A stretch of DNA of 64,000 nt from Candidatus Desulfosporosinus nitrosoreducens (lineage in GTDB: Bacteria > Bacillota > Desulfitobacteriia > Desulfitobacteriales > Desulfitobacteriaceae): NCBI RefSeq assembly GCF_030954495.1, contig NZ_JAVHUW010000073.1, positions 62,001 to 126,000 of the forward strand, in the 5' to 3' direction. How positions within the stretch are numbered: the stretch's first letter is position 1; each line of letters opens with the position of its first letter. A program made the translations under genes and the position numbers. The notes under the pieces are model-generated. The model searched no databases. It was not told where the DNA came from and saw nothing but the letters and a program-made list of their open reading frames with translations. Of the stretch, positions 43,006 to 52,252 are shown piece by piece.

Positions 43006-43860
43006 CTAAAATGAGCGCAGCAGCTTGTTTAAAAAGCCTTTGACTCCGCCGGCTTGACGGGGAGGACTTTGATAAATTCCACTGACCTTGGAAGCAATCC
43101 ACTGAATGCAGCGGTAGGCCGAGCTTTCCGGAAAGCTGATCCCTAAAGGGTCCTGCTGCATGACAGAGCATCCCACAAGCGGATCGTCATAAACCCAGCC
43201 CATAAAATTCAGCGATCCGTGTAAAAACTTTCTGACAGCGGTTTCCAGGCGGTTAAATGTAGCCTGGGCGTCATTTTCCGAGCGTACCCTATTAACAACA
43301 ATGTGAATGGGGACCTCGCCCGCCTCTTTCCTCAGCGTTTTCAACAACCCGTAAGCATCGGTCAGAGCCGTAGGCTCCGGAGTTGTTACCATAATGATAT
43401 CATCGGCAGCTTGTAAAAAGTTCGTAACGGTATACCCCAGCCCCGCTCCTGTATCGATAATCAGAAGGTCCGCCATTTTTTCCAACCGCCCCAGATTTAA
43501 AATCACATTGGACAATTTATCCCGATCTAAATTCGCTAAATTTTGGACACCTGACCCCCCCGGGATAATTCCTATACCGCGCGGACCCGTCAGCATAATT
43601 TCTTCTATCGTCTTCTCTCCGCATAACAAGTGCTCGACCGTATAGCGGGCAATCAGCCCAAAAGCAACATCCACATTCGCCAAACCCAAATCCCCGTCAA
43701 GAATGACCACCCGCTGACCGTACTCGGCCAGGGCCAAAGCCAAATTGACTGTAAGGCTCGTTTTCCCCACTCCGCCCTTACCGCTGGTGACGGCAATAAC
43801 ACGCATTTTACTCTTCTCTTTTTTAGCAAGAATTCGCAAAACACTTGCTTGATCATGCAT
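43006..43860 (-). CDS. flhG: Flagellar number regulator FlhG (MinD-like ATPase, 284 aa)
   Basis: Deviant Walker A VTSGKGGVGKTSLTVNLALAL near residue 22 (core SGKGGVGKTSLTVN), then VVILDGDLGLANVDVAFGL (core LDGDLGLANVDV) and LLIDTGAGLG. FlhG binds FliM/FliY and FlhF and sets flagellar number and place. ATG 43860 overlaps the flhF stop by 8 bp, with GGGAGGG upstream; a longer frame opens 51 bases earlier. Confidence 0.9.
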   Translation of the reverse strand: MHDQASVLRILAKKEKSKMRVIAVTSGKGGVGKTSLTVNLALALAEYGQRVVILDGDLGLANVDVAFGLIARYTVEHLLCGEKTIEEIMLTGPRGIGIIPGGSGVQNLANLDRDKLSNVILNLGRLEKMADLLIIDTGAGLGYTVTNFLQAADDIIMVTTPEPTALTDAYGLLKTLRKEAGEVPIHIVVNRVRSENDAQATFNRLETAVRKFLHGSLNFMGWVYDDPLVGCSVMQQDPLGISFPESSAYRCIQWIASKVSGIYQSPPRQAGGVKGFLNKLLRSF

Positions 43861-45010
43861 GAGGCAATCCCTCCCCCAAAACATAGTGGGCAATACGTTC
43901 CGGAGTTGCAACCTCTATATCGTCGGGTACACTTTGACCGTTCGTCAAATAAGCCGTCGGCAAAGTCGTTTGCCCCAGTAAATTGATCAGAGAGCCGGCA
44001 CGCGCTGTTTCATCCAGTTTCGTAAAAATAAAATGGCTCGTAAGACTCTCAAAACGCTTGTAAATCTGAATCTGATCTTCAACTTGCGTCGTGGCGCTCA
44101 TAACAAGCATCGTAAAATCCGGCTGCGCCTGATCTAAAAAGGCACATAGTTCTGACATATGTAATTCGTGATGCGGGCTTCTTCCGGCAGTATCAATAAA
44201 AATAAGCTCTTTGTCAGCGTGAAGGTCAAGGGCCTCACGCAAACCCGAAGGCGTCATGACAACCTCTACCGGCACCCCTATAATTTCCCCGAAGGTTTTC
44301 AGCTGCTCCACTGCGGCGACCCGATAAGTATCGGCGGTTATCAAAGCAACTTTGCGCTTATCAATAATACTAAATCCCGCGGCTAACTTGCCAATCGTTG
44401 TCGTTTTCCCTACTCCGGTCGGGCCAATTAAAGCAACAACTCTCGGCTTGTCAATTCCCGGCTGAATCGGTCCGGTTTGACTGCAGATTTGACACACATT
44501 TCCTTCCAGTCGTTTGAAAACTTTGGTGTTATCCTCCCATTCCTCTTCGGTCAATGTCTGTTGTACCTGGCTCAGCAAACGATTGATAAGATAATCGCCA
44601 ATACCACGTTCTTTTAAATAATTCATCCATTTTAAAAGAGTTAGCGGCCAAACGCTTTTTTCCTCCTTAAAACCTTCCATATGATTGTTCATTTTTTGTA
44701 AAATCAAGCGCATGGACCTAAGTTCTTCTTCCAGCACAGCGGAATGCTCCGCCGGAAAGGCCGAAGCAATTCTTTCATCTCTAACCGGCTTTTTCTCCTC
44801 CGCAATATTTCTATATCCTTTAACTTGAGCAATAACAGGAGTTTCTTCAATAGCCGCCGTAATCTCTACTTTCATTTTGCCAAAAAAACCAAGAAACCCG
44901 CCTTCCCGGAATTCACGAGTTTGCAGAATGACTGCTTCCGAACCCAGTTCCCGCTTGACCTTGCCCATCGTCTCGGCCACGCTATCGCCCACAAATCGTC
45001 TAACTCGCAC
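43853..45010 (-). CDS. flhF: Flagellar biosynthesis GTPase FlhF (385 aa)
   Basis: SRP-type GTPase: MRVRRFVGDSVAETMGKVKREL at the N-terminus, G1 GPTGVGKTTTIGKLAA near residue 196, G3 DTAGRSPHHE near residue 273 and G4 TKLDETARAG near residue 335. FlhF recruits early flagellar components to the right site and is switched off by FlhG. Overlaps flhA by 11 bp. Confidence 0.92.
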   Translation of the reverse strand: MRVRRFVGDSVAETMGKVKRELGSEAVILQTREFREGGFLGFFGKMKVEITAAIEETPVIAQVKGYRNIAEEKKPVRDERIASAFPAEHSAVLEEELRSMRLILQKMNNHMEGFKEEKSVWPLTLLKWMNYLKERGIGDYLINRLLSQVQQTLTEEEWEDNTKVFKRLEGNVCQICSQTGPIQPGIDKPRVVALIGPTGVGKTTTIGKLAAGFSIIDKRKVALITADTYRVAAVEQLKTFGEIIGVPVEVVMTPSGLREALDLHADKELIFIDTAGRSPHHELHMSELCAFLDQAQPDFTMLVMSATTQVEDQIQIYKRFESLTSHFIFTKLDETARAGSLINLLGQTTLPTAYLTNGQSVPDDIEVATPERIAHYVLGEGLPHA

Positions 45011-47069
45011 GTTCTATCCCCACCATTCCTACAGCTTGAACTTGGACGTCTTGAACCAATTCGTTATAAGAAAGCACCAACAGCTGAGGGATTTGCCGCT
45101 CCGTAACCCGTTTTAGATTAATCCGCACGAGGGGAGCGCATACCAGCACAGGAGTATATCCTTTGAGAGTCACTTTTTCCACCTCTCGGGAGAGGCTTTG
45201 CATCAGGACCTGCAATACTTTAGGATCAAGAGTCAAATACGTGCCATAATCGGAAGGCTGTATACTGTCAAGAATCTGCTGCTCCACCTGAGGGTCCAGA
45301 GTCAGCACAGGCAATGTCTTGTCTTTTCCTAAAAGAGGCTGTAAAATCTGACGGGCTAAAGCCTGCCGCACATGTTCGGTCAAACGGTCCGTATCTTTAG
45401 TCGTATGGGCCTGATCGGCCAAAGTTTCCAGAATTGTGATCATATCGCGAATCGAAACCCTTTCACGCAACATATTGGAGAGGACTTTCTGAATTTGACC
45501 CAGACTGAGTAAATCCGGAATAAGCTCTTCAACCACAGCGGGAGCCTGCTCTTTAGCATGATCCACAAGGGTTTTGACATCTTGGCGATTGAGAATATTC
45601 CAAGCCTGAGCTTTAATCACTTCCGTTATATGAGTAGCCAATACCGTCGGTGCATCGACAACCATCCAGCCGCTAAGTTCAGCCTGCTCCCGGTACATGG
45701 CGCTGATCCATTTGGCATCAAGCCCAAAAGCCGGTTCCTTGGTCGGAGTACCCGGCAAAGACTCATCCTCAAAGCCATTGCTCATCGCCATATATTGCTC
45801 AGGCATAATCTCTCCGGTGGCCACTTCCGCTCCTCGAATTTTAATGTTGTATTGATTGGGCTGAAGATTCATATTGTCGCGCACGCGGATGACAGGAACA
45901 ATAAATCCAAGCTCACTGGCAATTTGACGGCGGATAAGCACGATTCTATCGAGCAAATCTCCTCCTTGCTGCACATCAACTAAAGCAATCAAGGCATAAC
46001 CAAGCTCCAGTTCCATATGGTCAATATGTAAGAGGTTCAAAACATTTTCCGGTTTTTTACTTTCTTCAATTTCCGAATTCCGGGCAGCTTCCGTATCCAC
46101 AACATCGGAAACTTTAGATTTTCTCTCCAGCAATACTCCAGCCCCTACCAACACCGCCGCTACTAAGAACATGGGAACCGGCGGCAGGCCGAGAAGGCCC
46201 AGTACTACCAGCACCCCAGCCGTGATGTACATGGCCCGGGGATTTTGGAACATTTGTTTGCCCAGATCTTCTCCTAAGTTGCTGTCTGACGAAGCTCTGG
46301 TCACCACGAGTCCGGTCGCAGTGGAAATCAACAAGGCTGGAATCTGGGAAACAAGGCCGTCCCCAATCGTCAGCATCGTATACTTTTGCAGAGCATCCAG
46401 CAAGGGCAGCCCTTGCATGACAACGCCCGAGATAAACCCCCCGATAATATTAATGAACAAGATGACGATAGCGGCAATGGCATCCCCTTTGATAAACTTC
46501 GTGGAACCATCCATAGCTCCATAAAAATCCGCTTCGTTTTGAATCTCTTTGCGCCGCTCGCGAGCCTGCTGTTCATTAATTATACCCGCATTCAAGTCCG
46601 CATCAATAGCCATCTGCTTTCCGGGCATAGCGTCTAAAGTAAAACGTGCCGCTACCTCCGAAACCCGTTCCGCGCCTTTCGTAATAACTATAAATTGGAC
46701 AATAACCAAAATCGCAAAAACAATGAAACCAACTACTATATTTCCCCGAATAACAAATTGGGCAAACTGCTGAATGACCTGACCGGCATAGCCATTTAAA
46801 AGAACCAAACGTGTCGTCGAAATGTTCAGGGACAAGCGGAACAAAGTCATAATCAGCAACAAGGAGGGCAGCGCGGAAAATTCCAGCGGTTCCACGGTGA
46901 AAACCGCCAGCATCAAGGTAAGCACTGAACCCGAAATATTCAAAGTGATCAAGATATCCAGTAAACTTGCAGGCAAGGGTACAACCATCATGACAACAAT
47001 GCCCACAACTCCGATGGCCGTTAAAATGTCCCTGTTGTTCATGAGTCGATGCCTAAATGCGGTTGCCAT
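45000..47069 (-). CDS. flhA: Flagellar export gate protein FlhA (689 aa)
   Basis: About eight membrane segments in the first 330 residues, with the FHIPEP-type region GYAGQVIQQFAQFVIRGNIVVGFIVF (core QQFAQFVIRGNIVVGF) and DAMPGKQMAIDADLNAGIINEQQARERR (core PGKQMAIDADLNAG). The C-terminal cytoplasmic half forms the export-gate nonamer. ATG 47069 follows a GAAGGGGGAAC. 70 bp after flhB. Confidence 0.95.
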   Translation of the reverse strand: MATAFRHRLMNNRDILTAIGVVGIVVMMVVPLPASLLDILITLNISGSVLTLMLAVFTVEPLEFSALPSLLLIMTLFRLSLNISTTRLVLLNGYAGQVIQQFAQFVIRGNIVVGFIVFAILVIVQFIVITKGAERVSEVAARFTLDAMPGKQMAIDADLNAGIINEQQARERRKEIQNEADFYGAMDGSTKFIKGDAIAAIVILFINIIGGFISGVVMQGLPLLDALQKYTMLTIGDGLVSQIPALLISTATGLVVTRASSDSNLGEDLGKQMFQNPRAMYITAGVLVVLGLLGLPPVPMFLVAAVLVGAGVLLERKSKVSDVVDTEAARNSEIEESKKPENVLNLLHIDHMELELGYALIALVDVQQGGDLLDRIVLIRRQIASELGFIVPVIRVRDNMNLQPNQYNIKIRGAEVATGEIMPEQYMAMSNGFEDESLPGTPTKEPAFGLDAKWISAMYREQAELSGWMVVDAPTVLATHITEVIKAQAWNILNRQDVKTLVDHAKEQAPAVVEELIPDLLSLGQIQKVLSNMLRERVSIRDMITILETLADQAHTTKDTDRLTEHVRQALARQILQPLLGKDKTLPVLTLDPQVEQQILDSIQPSDYGTYLTLDPKVLQVLMQSLSREVEKVTLKGYTPVLVCAPLVRINLKRVTERQIPQLLVLSYNELVQDVQVQAVGMVGIERAS

Positions 47070-47138
47070 AAACGCTTGTTCCCCCTTCCTGTTTATAAGC
47101 CAATTCGTTGTATGCTAACCTTCCGATGATTCCCATCA

Positions 47139-48188
47139 TCAGGCATGTTTCTTCTTCTTCAAACGATAAACAAAGGCCAGAACCTCGGCGACCGCTTTAT
47201 AGAGCTCCGCCGGGATGCTTTGCCCAATCTCTACTTGAGCGTAAAGAGCCCGGGCCAGCGGCTTGTTTTCCATGACCACCAAATCATACTCTTGCGCTAA
47301 CATTTTCATGCGCAAGGCAACCTCATCTTGTCCTTTAGCGACGACAAAAGGGGCGCTTTGGACTTTCAAGTCATAACGCAGGGCAACCGCAAAATGTGTC
47401 GGGTTTGTAATCACGACATCCGCCTTTTTCATGTCCTGCATCATCCGGCGCATGGCCATAGCCCGCTGCCGTTTTTTAATTTCACCTTTGAGTTCCGGAT
47501 TTCCTTCCGTTTGTTTATATTCCTGCTTTAATTCCTCATGAGACATGCGCAAATTCTTTTCATATTCCCACCGTTGATAGAGATAATCCAAGGCTGCCAG
47601 TCCAAAAAAGGAAATCGAGATATTCCAAGCCAGATCCGTCAGGGCTTGTCCTAAATAAACAGCCCCTTGCCCCACGTCCAGTTGCTGCAAAGCGGGATAA
47701 ATATCCAGATGGTCGCGAACACTTGCGTAAAGAAAATAGCCAATCAAAATGACTTTCAGTAGGGATTTGGCCAGCTCAATCCAGGCCCGAACCCCAAACA
47801 TCCGTTTGGCGCCACTAATCAGGCTTAAGCGGGATAATTGAGGCTTCATGGACTCTCCGGAAAAAAGTACTCCCACTTGAATGTAATTTGCCGCCAGAGC
47901 GATCAAAAATCCTGCGCCCATAATCGGCCAAACAATTTGAACTCCTAACCAAAGAATATTAAGCATCAGACTCGCCACAGAAGGCTCGGTCCAATCAGAG
48001 GAGAGTCCCAAAACATAAGGAAATAACTGCTCCATGCGCAGCAGCATGGACGGAAGCCAATATTTCAGGACGGAGACCAGCCCTAAAAGCATAAAGGCCG
48101 ATATAACTTCCTGACTCTTAAAAACCTGACCTTTTTTACGCGCTTCCTGCCTGCGCCGGGGTGTGGCGGCGTGTTTTTTTTCACTCAT
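47139..48188 (-). CDS. flhB: Flagellar export switch protein FlhB (349 aa)
   Basis: Starts MSEKKHAATPRRRQEARKKGQV, four membrane segments, and the self-cleaving NPTH site in DVVITNPTHFAVALRYD near residue 258. FlhB changes export from rod/hook to filament subunits in response to FliK. Start 48188 overlaps the fliR stop by 4 bp. Confidence 0.95.
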   Translation of the reverse strand: MSEKKHAATPRRRQEARKKGQVFKSQEVISAFMLLGLVSVLKYWLPSMLLRMEQLFPYVLGLSSDWTEPSVASLMLNILWLGVQIVWPIMGAGFLIALAANYIQVGVLFSGESMKPQLSRLSLISGAKRMFGVRAWIELAKSLLKVILIGYFLYASVRDHLDIYPALQQLDVGQGAVYLGQALTDLAWNISISFFGLAALDYLYQRWEYEKNLRMSHEELKQEYKQTEGNPELKGEIKKRQRAMAMRRMMQDMKKADVVITNPTHFAVALRYDLKVQSAPFVVAKGQDEVALRMKMLAQEYDLVVMENKPLARALYAQVEIGQSIPAELYKAVAEVLAFVYRLKKKKHA

Positions 48189-48964
48189 TGTTTCCACCCC
48201 TGATAAAGCTGCAAAATCCAAGACATATTCAAGTTAAAAAGATGACTTACCGACTCTCCGAAAAAGGGAATCGCTAAAAATAAAAGAATGAAGCCGAAAA
48301 TGATCTTAACCGGGAACACTACCGAAAAGATGTTCAATTGGGGAACGGTCCTCGACAAGAGCCCCACTCCGACATCGGAAACCAGAAGTGCTCCAAAGAC
48401 CGGAATTGCCAATTGAATCGCCAGGGAAAAAACATGCCCGATCAATTGAGCGTAATAGAGATAACCGCCGGGTAAATTTGTAGGGTTAATGGGAATATAG
48501 GCGTAGCTTTTGACGAGAGCTACTATCAAATAATGATGCGCATTCGTAGCAAGCAAAAGCATAGTAGCCAGAACCATTTGAAAATTACCCATCATAGGGC
48601 TCTGTACGCCATAAACCGGATCTATCGAAGCCCCCATGGTAAAGCCCATTTGGAAATCAAGCAGCTGCCCCGCCCCTTGAAAAATCGCTGTCAGGGCGTA
48701 GATGACAAAGCCGATAACTAAGCCTACCAGTATTTCTTTAACCACCACAGCAATATAGGGCAGCAGTTCAGTAGGAATCAGGGGATGAGTGGCTGAGATC
48801 AAAGGATAGATAACCACGGACAAACTCCCGGCCAAACCGAGCTTTATCATAGTCGGAACTCCCCGGGCGCCAAATACCGGGGCTAACATAATCATGCCGG
48901 CCCAACGGAATAAAATCAACAAAAACAAGGAGAGGTTCCACTGAAGCACCTCCGCTATACCCAA
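48185..48964 (-). CDS. fliR: Flagellar export protein FliR (259 aa)
   Basis: Hydrophobic protein with about six segments; FLLILFRWAGMIMLAPVFGARGVPTMIKLGL at the start (core RWAGMIMLAPVFGARGVP) is typical, as is the middle FQMGFTMGASIDPVYGVQSP. FliR is part of the FliPQR export channel. ATG 48964; the 85-bp gap to fliQ contains two copies of a GAAGTCCGA motif. Confidence 0.92.
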   Translation of the reverse strand: MGIAEVLQWNLSLFLLILFRWAGMIMLAPVFGARGVPTMIKLGLAGSLSVVIYPLISATHPLIPTELLPYIAVVVKEILVGLVIGFVIYALTAIFQGAGQLLDFQMGFTMGASIDPVYGVQSPMMGNFQMVLATMLLLATNAHHYLIVALVKSYAYIPINPTNLPGGYLYYAQLIGHVFSLAIQLAIPVFGALLVSDVGVGLLSRTVPQLNIFSVVFPVKIIFGFILLFLAIPFFGESVSHLFNLNMSWILQLYQGWKQ

Positions 48965-49049
48965 ATCTCTCCCCCCTTAACAGAAATCCGAAGTCCGAGG
49001 CCAGAAGTCCGAATTCACGACCATTGAAACACAAGCCTAGCGTCTCAGC

Positions 49050-49328
49050 TTACATGGCTCCGAAAGTCGATATTTGGGTTAGTAAATTCGAAGTATAGGC
49101 GGTCAAGACCGACAGCATCCAAGGACCTAATAAAATTAAGATAACCGCTACCGCGAGAACTTTAGGAATAAAGGAAAGTGTCTGTTCCTGAATCTGAGTC
49201 ATAGATTGAAAAATGCTGACCATCAAGCCTACCAATAAGCTAACTCCCAGGATCGGCCCCCCGACAAGCAGGACCGTTCCCAAAGCTTCTTTAGCCATAA
49301 ATAGAACGGTATTTTGACTCACGAACAT
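49050..49328 (-). CDS. fliQ: Flagellar export protein FliQ (92 aa)
   Basis: Two membrane hairpins: ALGTVLLVGGPILGVSLLVGLMVSIFQSMTQIQEQTLSFIPK (core SIFQSMTQIQEQTLSF is the family hallmark) and VILILLGPWMLSVLTAY. Subunit of the FliPQR channel. Starts about 40 bp after fliP. Confidence 0.95.
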   Translation of the reverse strand: MFVSQNTVLFMAKEALGTVLLVGGPILGVSLLVGLMVSIFQSMTQIQEQTLSFIPKVLAVAVILILLGPWMLSVLTAYTSNLLTQISTFGAM

Positions 49329-49370
49329 CCCTCCCTTTTCCAGTATACAACAATACAGCCCTCATTTGCT

Positions 49371-50141
49371 TTAATGAAAACTCGATATTAACGATTGGAT
49401 TACTAAATGCCAGCCATCCACCAGCACAAACAGTAACAGCTTAAACGGCAAAGAAATCATCATCGGCGGGAGCATCATCATTCCGATAGACATCAGCGTG
49501 CTGGAGACGATCATATCTATGACGATGAAGGGAATAAAAATAGCAAAGCCCATCTGAAAAGCCGTTTTTAATTCACTGATCACAAAGGCGGGAACAAGAA
49601 CATACGTAGGAATATCGCGATAGGTCTTAGGGCGTTCCATCTTGGCTAAGCCCACAAAGAGCTCCAAATCTTTTTCCCGGGTCTGCTTAAACATAAAATT
49701 GCGCAGCGGTTCTTCCGCTTTTGTCAAAGCTTCTGTCTGGGTAATCTGGTTTTTCATGTAAGGCTGGACTGCATCCGCATTGATCTGGTTCCAAGTCGGA
49801 GCCATAACAAAAAAGGTTAAAATCAAGGCAAGTCCTACAAGTACCTGGTTGGGGGGGAGCTGCTGCGTTCCCAAAGCATTGCGGACAAAAGAAAGCACAA
49901 TCATAATGCGGGTGAAAGAAGTCATCAACATAAGGATTGCCGGAGCCAAGGACAGTATTGTCATTAAAAATAACAACTGCAGAGATGTACTTGTCTGCTG
50001 TGCCGTTGAACTGCCCAGATCAAGAGTTAATCCTGCGGCTAAAACCGTTCGGGGCCGAAGGAAAAGTTCCCAGCTCACAATGATTAAGCCAATACCGGCC
50101 GCACCGAGGCAACCCAGAGAATGCTTGGGAGAAACTTTCAT
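49371..50141 (-). CDS. fliP: Flagellar export protein FliP (256 aa)
   Basis: Signal-like N-terminus, then TILSLAPAILMLMTSFTRIMIVLSFVRNALGTQQLPPNQVL (core FTRIMIVLSFVRNALGTQQLP), and PFIVIDMIVSSTLMSIGMMMLPP near the C-terminus. Forms the core of the export channel. The start overlaps the fliO stop by 4 bp. Confidence 0.95.
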   Translation of the reverse strand: MKVSPKHSLGCLGAAGIGLIIVSWELFLRPRTVLAAGLTLDLGSSTAQQTSTSLQLLFLMTILSLAPAILMLMTSFTRIMIVLSFVRNALGTQQLPPNQVLVGLALILTFFVMAPTWNQINADAVQPYMKNQITQTEALTKAEEPLRNFMFKQTREKDLELFVGLAKMERPKTYRDIPTYVLVPAFVISELKTAFQMGFAIFIPFIVIDMIVSSTLMSIGMMMLPPMMISLPFKLLLFVLVDGWHLVIQSLISSFH

Positions 50142-50608
50142 TTTTCCACCTCCTCAAGCAAGCGTTCCAATTCCCGAGAAAATGAATCTTTTTTGCGTAT
50201 CCCCCGTCGTCCCAGCCTTTGCAGGTTTTTCAGCCATCCGTCCACTCGTTCGGAAGGACGTGTCGCGATTTCTTCAAGAATTTCGGCGGCCAAGACAGGA
50301 TCATTAATTTCTGAAATTTTTACCAGGTTGTGGTCAGATCCTCCCAGCACTTGGAGCTGCCCCGCTACTTCTACAAGGTAGAGAATTTGCTGCCCTCCCA
50401 AAACCTGCCGGTCAAGGACCCTGGCCCAAGGCGCATTCATGCTGCGCACATTGGCCCGGTTAAGCTTGCGAATAACCCACAAAGACACCAGAAGAATTAT
50501 CAGGAAAACCAGCAATGTCCCGATTAGCCCCCACCAAGAAAAAACGGACTGTCCGGCTGCCGGAACTGCACTGCTTGATGGAAATGGCTGGCTTTCTATG
50601 TCTGTCAT
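50138..50608 (-). CDS. fliO: Flagellar biosynthesis protein FliO (156 aa)
   Basis: One membrane segment (WGLIGTLLVFLIILLVSLWVIRKL) followed by a basic domain with WARVLDRQVLGGQQILYLVEVAGQLQVLGGSDHNLVKI (core RQVLGGQQILYLVEV), the FliO/FliZ pattern. FliO helps assemble FliP. Lies 1 bp after cheY. Confidence 0.88.
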   Translation of the reverse strand: MTDIESQPFPSSSAVPAAGQSVFSWWGLIGTLLVFLIILLVSLWVIRKLNRANVRSMNAPWARVLDRQVLGGQQILYLVEVAGQLQVLGGSDHNLVKISEINDPVLAAEILEEIATRPSERVDGWLKNLQRLGRRGIRKKDSFSRELERLLEEVEK

Positions 50609-50609
50609 T

Positions 50610-50972
50610 TTATTTCAACGCCTTCGTAACGGCCTCGACCACACGTTCCGCTTGAAAGGGTTTAACAACGAAATCTTTAGCTCCGGATTGAATAGCCTCA
50701 ATAACCATTGTCTGCTGCCCCATGGCACTGCACATAATGATACGGGCCTTGGAGTCCCGTTTGCGGATTTCTTTGACTGCCTGAAGGCCATCCATCTCCG
50801 GCATGGTTATGTCCATAATCGTCAAATTCGGCTGTAATTCCATATATTTGTCTACAGCTATGGCTCCATTTTCTGCTTCTCCAACGACAGTAAAACCGTT
50901 TTTATTCAGGATATCCTTTAGCATCATACGCATAAATGCAGCATCATCAACAATCATTATAGTAGCGCTCAC
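50610..50972 (-). CDS. cheY: Chemotaxis response regulator CheY (120 aa)
   Basis: Single receiver domain with acidic pair IVDDAAF near residue 8, phosphorylation Asp54 in IMDITMPEMDG, Thr/Ser in IMCSAMG and Lys in VVKPFQ. CheY-P binds FliM/FliY to change motor direction. Encoded just after fliY, as in Bacillus. Confidence 0.95.
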   Translation of the reverse strand: MSATIMIVDDAAFMRMMLKDILNKNGFTVVGEAENGAIAVDKYMELQPNLTIMDITMPEMDGLQAVKEIRKRDSKARIIMCSAMGQQTMVIEAIQSGAKDFVVKPFQAERVVEAVTKALK

Positions 50973-50986
50973 TCAAATTTCCTCCT

Positions 50987-52252
50987 CTAATTTAAGGTAT
51001 TCATTCGTTCCATGGGATGAACGATGTCTGTAATGCGAATTCCGAACGTCTCATTAACAACAACAACTTCGCATTTGGCGATTAACTTGCCGTTAACAAT
51101 CATGTCCACCGGTTCGCCGGCCAGACGATCTAATTCTATGACAGAGCCTGGACCCATTTCTAAGATTTCTTTAATAGTCTTTTTAGCTCGCCCCAGCTCC
51201 ACACTAATCTGCAGCGGAACATCCAAAATTAAATTGAGGTTATCATGCTGCCCCATTGGCTGTCCCGGCTGAAGCGGTGCAAACTGAGCCGGCTGAACCG
51301 GAGTCTGGAATCCGCTATAACTATTTCCCGGCATATTGCCATAGGGCGGCGGCGGATAACCCATTGAAGACGCGGCATAAGGCGGCGTTTCATAAGCAGG
51401 CGGCGGAGGACTTTGATAAGCCGCCGAAGGCGGTGGTGTTTGATAAGCTGCCGCGGGCGGCGGACTTTGGTATGCTGCTGAAGGTGCGAGAGTCGGAGTT
51501 GGGATCTGCGGCGTTTCCAATGCCGGAGCAGCTTCTTTAGCACCGGCCGCTTGCGCCGGTCCGCTTGTCATCACTCCCATTAACTTATCAACCATGCGCT
51601 TAGCCATGTCAACCGGGATCACCTGAATTAGGGTGCTGTCAATAACATCTTCCACAACCATTCTGAAAGAGATCCGCACCAAAGGGTCTGATGGCGACAA
51701 AAAGTCCTGAATGACATCCCGATCCTGAGATAAATCATTAAGCACTAAACTCGGCGGAGTAATATCCACCATAGAGTTAAACATCGTAGACATGGAAGTG
51801 GCAGCCGACCCCATCATCTGATTCATTGCCTCTGATACACCACTGATTTGCAACTCAGAAAGCTCAGCTGAGGGATTTTTCCCATCCCCCCCCATCATTA
51901 AGTCTACGATTACAGAAGCGTCTCGCTGCGAAAGAATTAGAAGGTTAGAGCCCTCAATTCCCGCTTTATAACGCACATCACATATTACGGAAGGAATAGG
52001 ATATTCTTCCCGGATCTGCTGTGATGTTGTTACGTCAACTTTAGGAGTTGTAATCTCAACTTTTTTGTTCAAGAGCAGGGACAACGTCGTAGCGGCGGTC
52101 CCCATGGAAATATTCGCTATTTCTCCCAGCGTATCCTTTTCCATATCTTCCAAATTGTTTCCCGGTTGTAAATTCTCGGTCTCCGCATCAACTTCCACTG
52201 TACCGCGAAGCAAAGCGTCAATCTCTTCTTGAGAAAGCATGCCGTTACCCAT
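50987..52252 (-). CDS. fliY: Motor switch phosphatase FliY (421 aa)
   Basis: CheC-like N-terminal domain with two phosphatase motifs, DTLGEIANISMGTAATTL near residue 36 and SGVSEAMNQMMGSAATSM near residue 133, and a C-terminal SpoA domain (LDVPLQISVELGRAKKTIKEIL). Between them lies a Pro/Tyr/Ala-rich linker of about 85 residues with AAYQSPPP-type repeats. FliY is a C-ring part and removes phosphate from CheY-P. It overlaps fliM by 8 bp. Confidence 0.92.
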   Translation of the reverse strand: MGNGMLSQEEIDALLRGTVEVDAETENLQPGNNLEDMEKDTLGEIANISMGTAATTLSLLLNKKVEITTPKVDVTTSQQIREEYPIPSVICDVRYKAGIEGSNLLILSQRDASVIVDLMMGGDGKNPSAELSELQISGVSEAMNQMMGSAATSMSTMFNSMVDITPPSLVLNDLSQDRDVIQDFLSPSDPLVRISFRMVVEDVIDSTLIQVIPVDMAKRMVDKLMGVMTSGPAQAAGAKEAAPALETPQIPTPTLAPSAAYQSPPPAAAYQTPPPSAAYQSPPPPAYETPPYAASSMGYPPPPYGNMPGNSYSGFQTPVQPAQFAPLQPGQPMGQHDNLNLILDVPLQISVELGRAKKTIKEILEMGPGSVIELDRLAGEPVDMIVNGKLIAKCEVVVVNETFGIRITDIVHPMERMNTLN

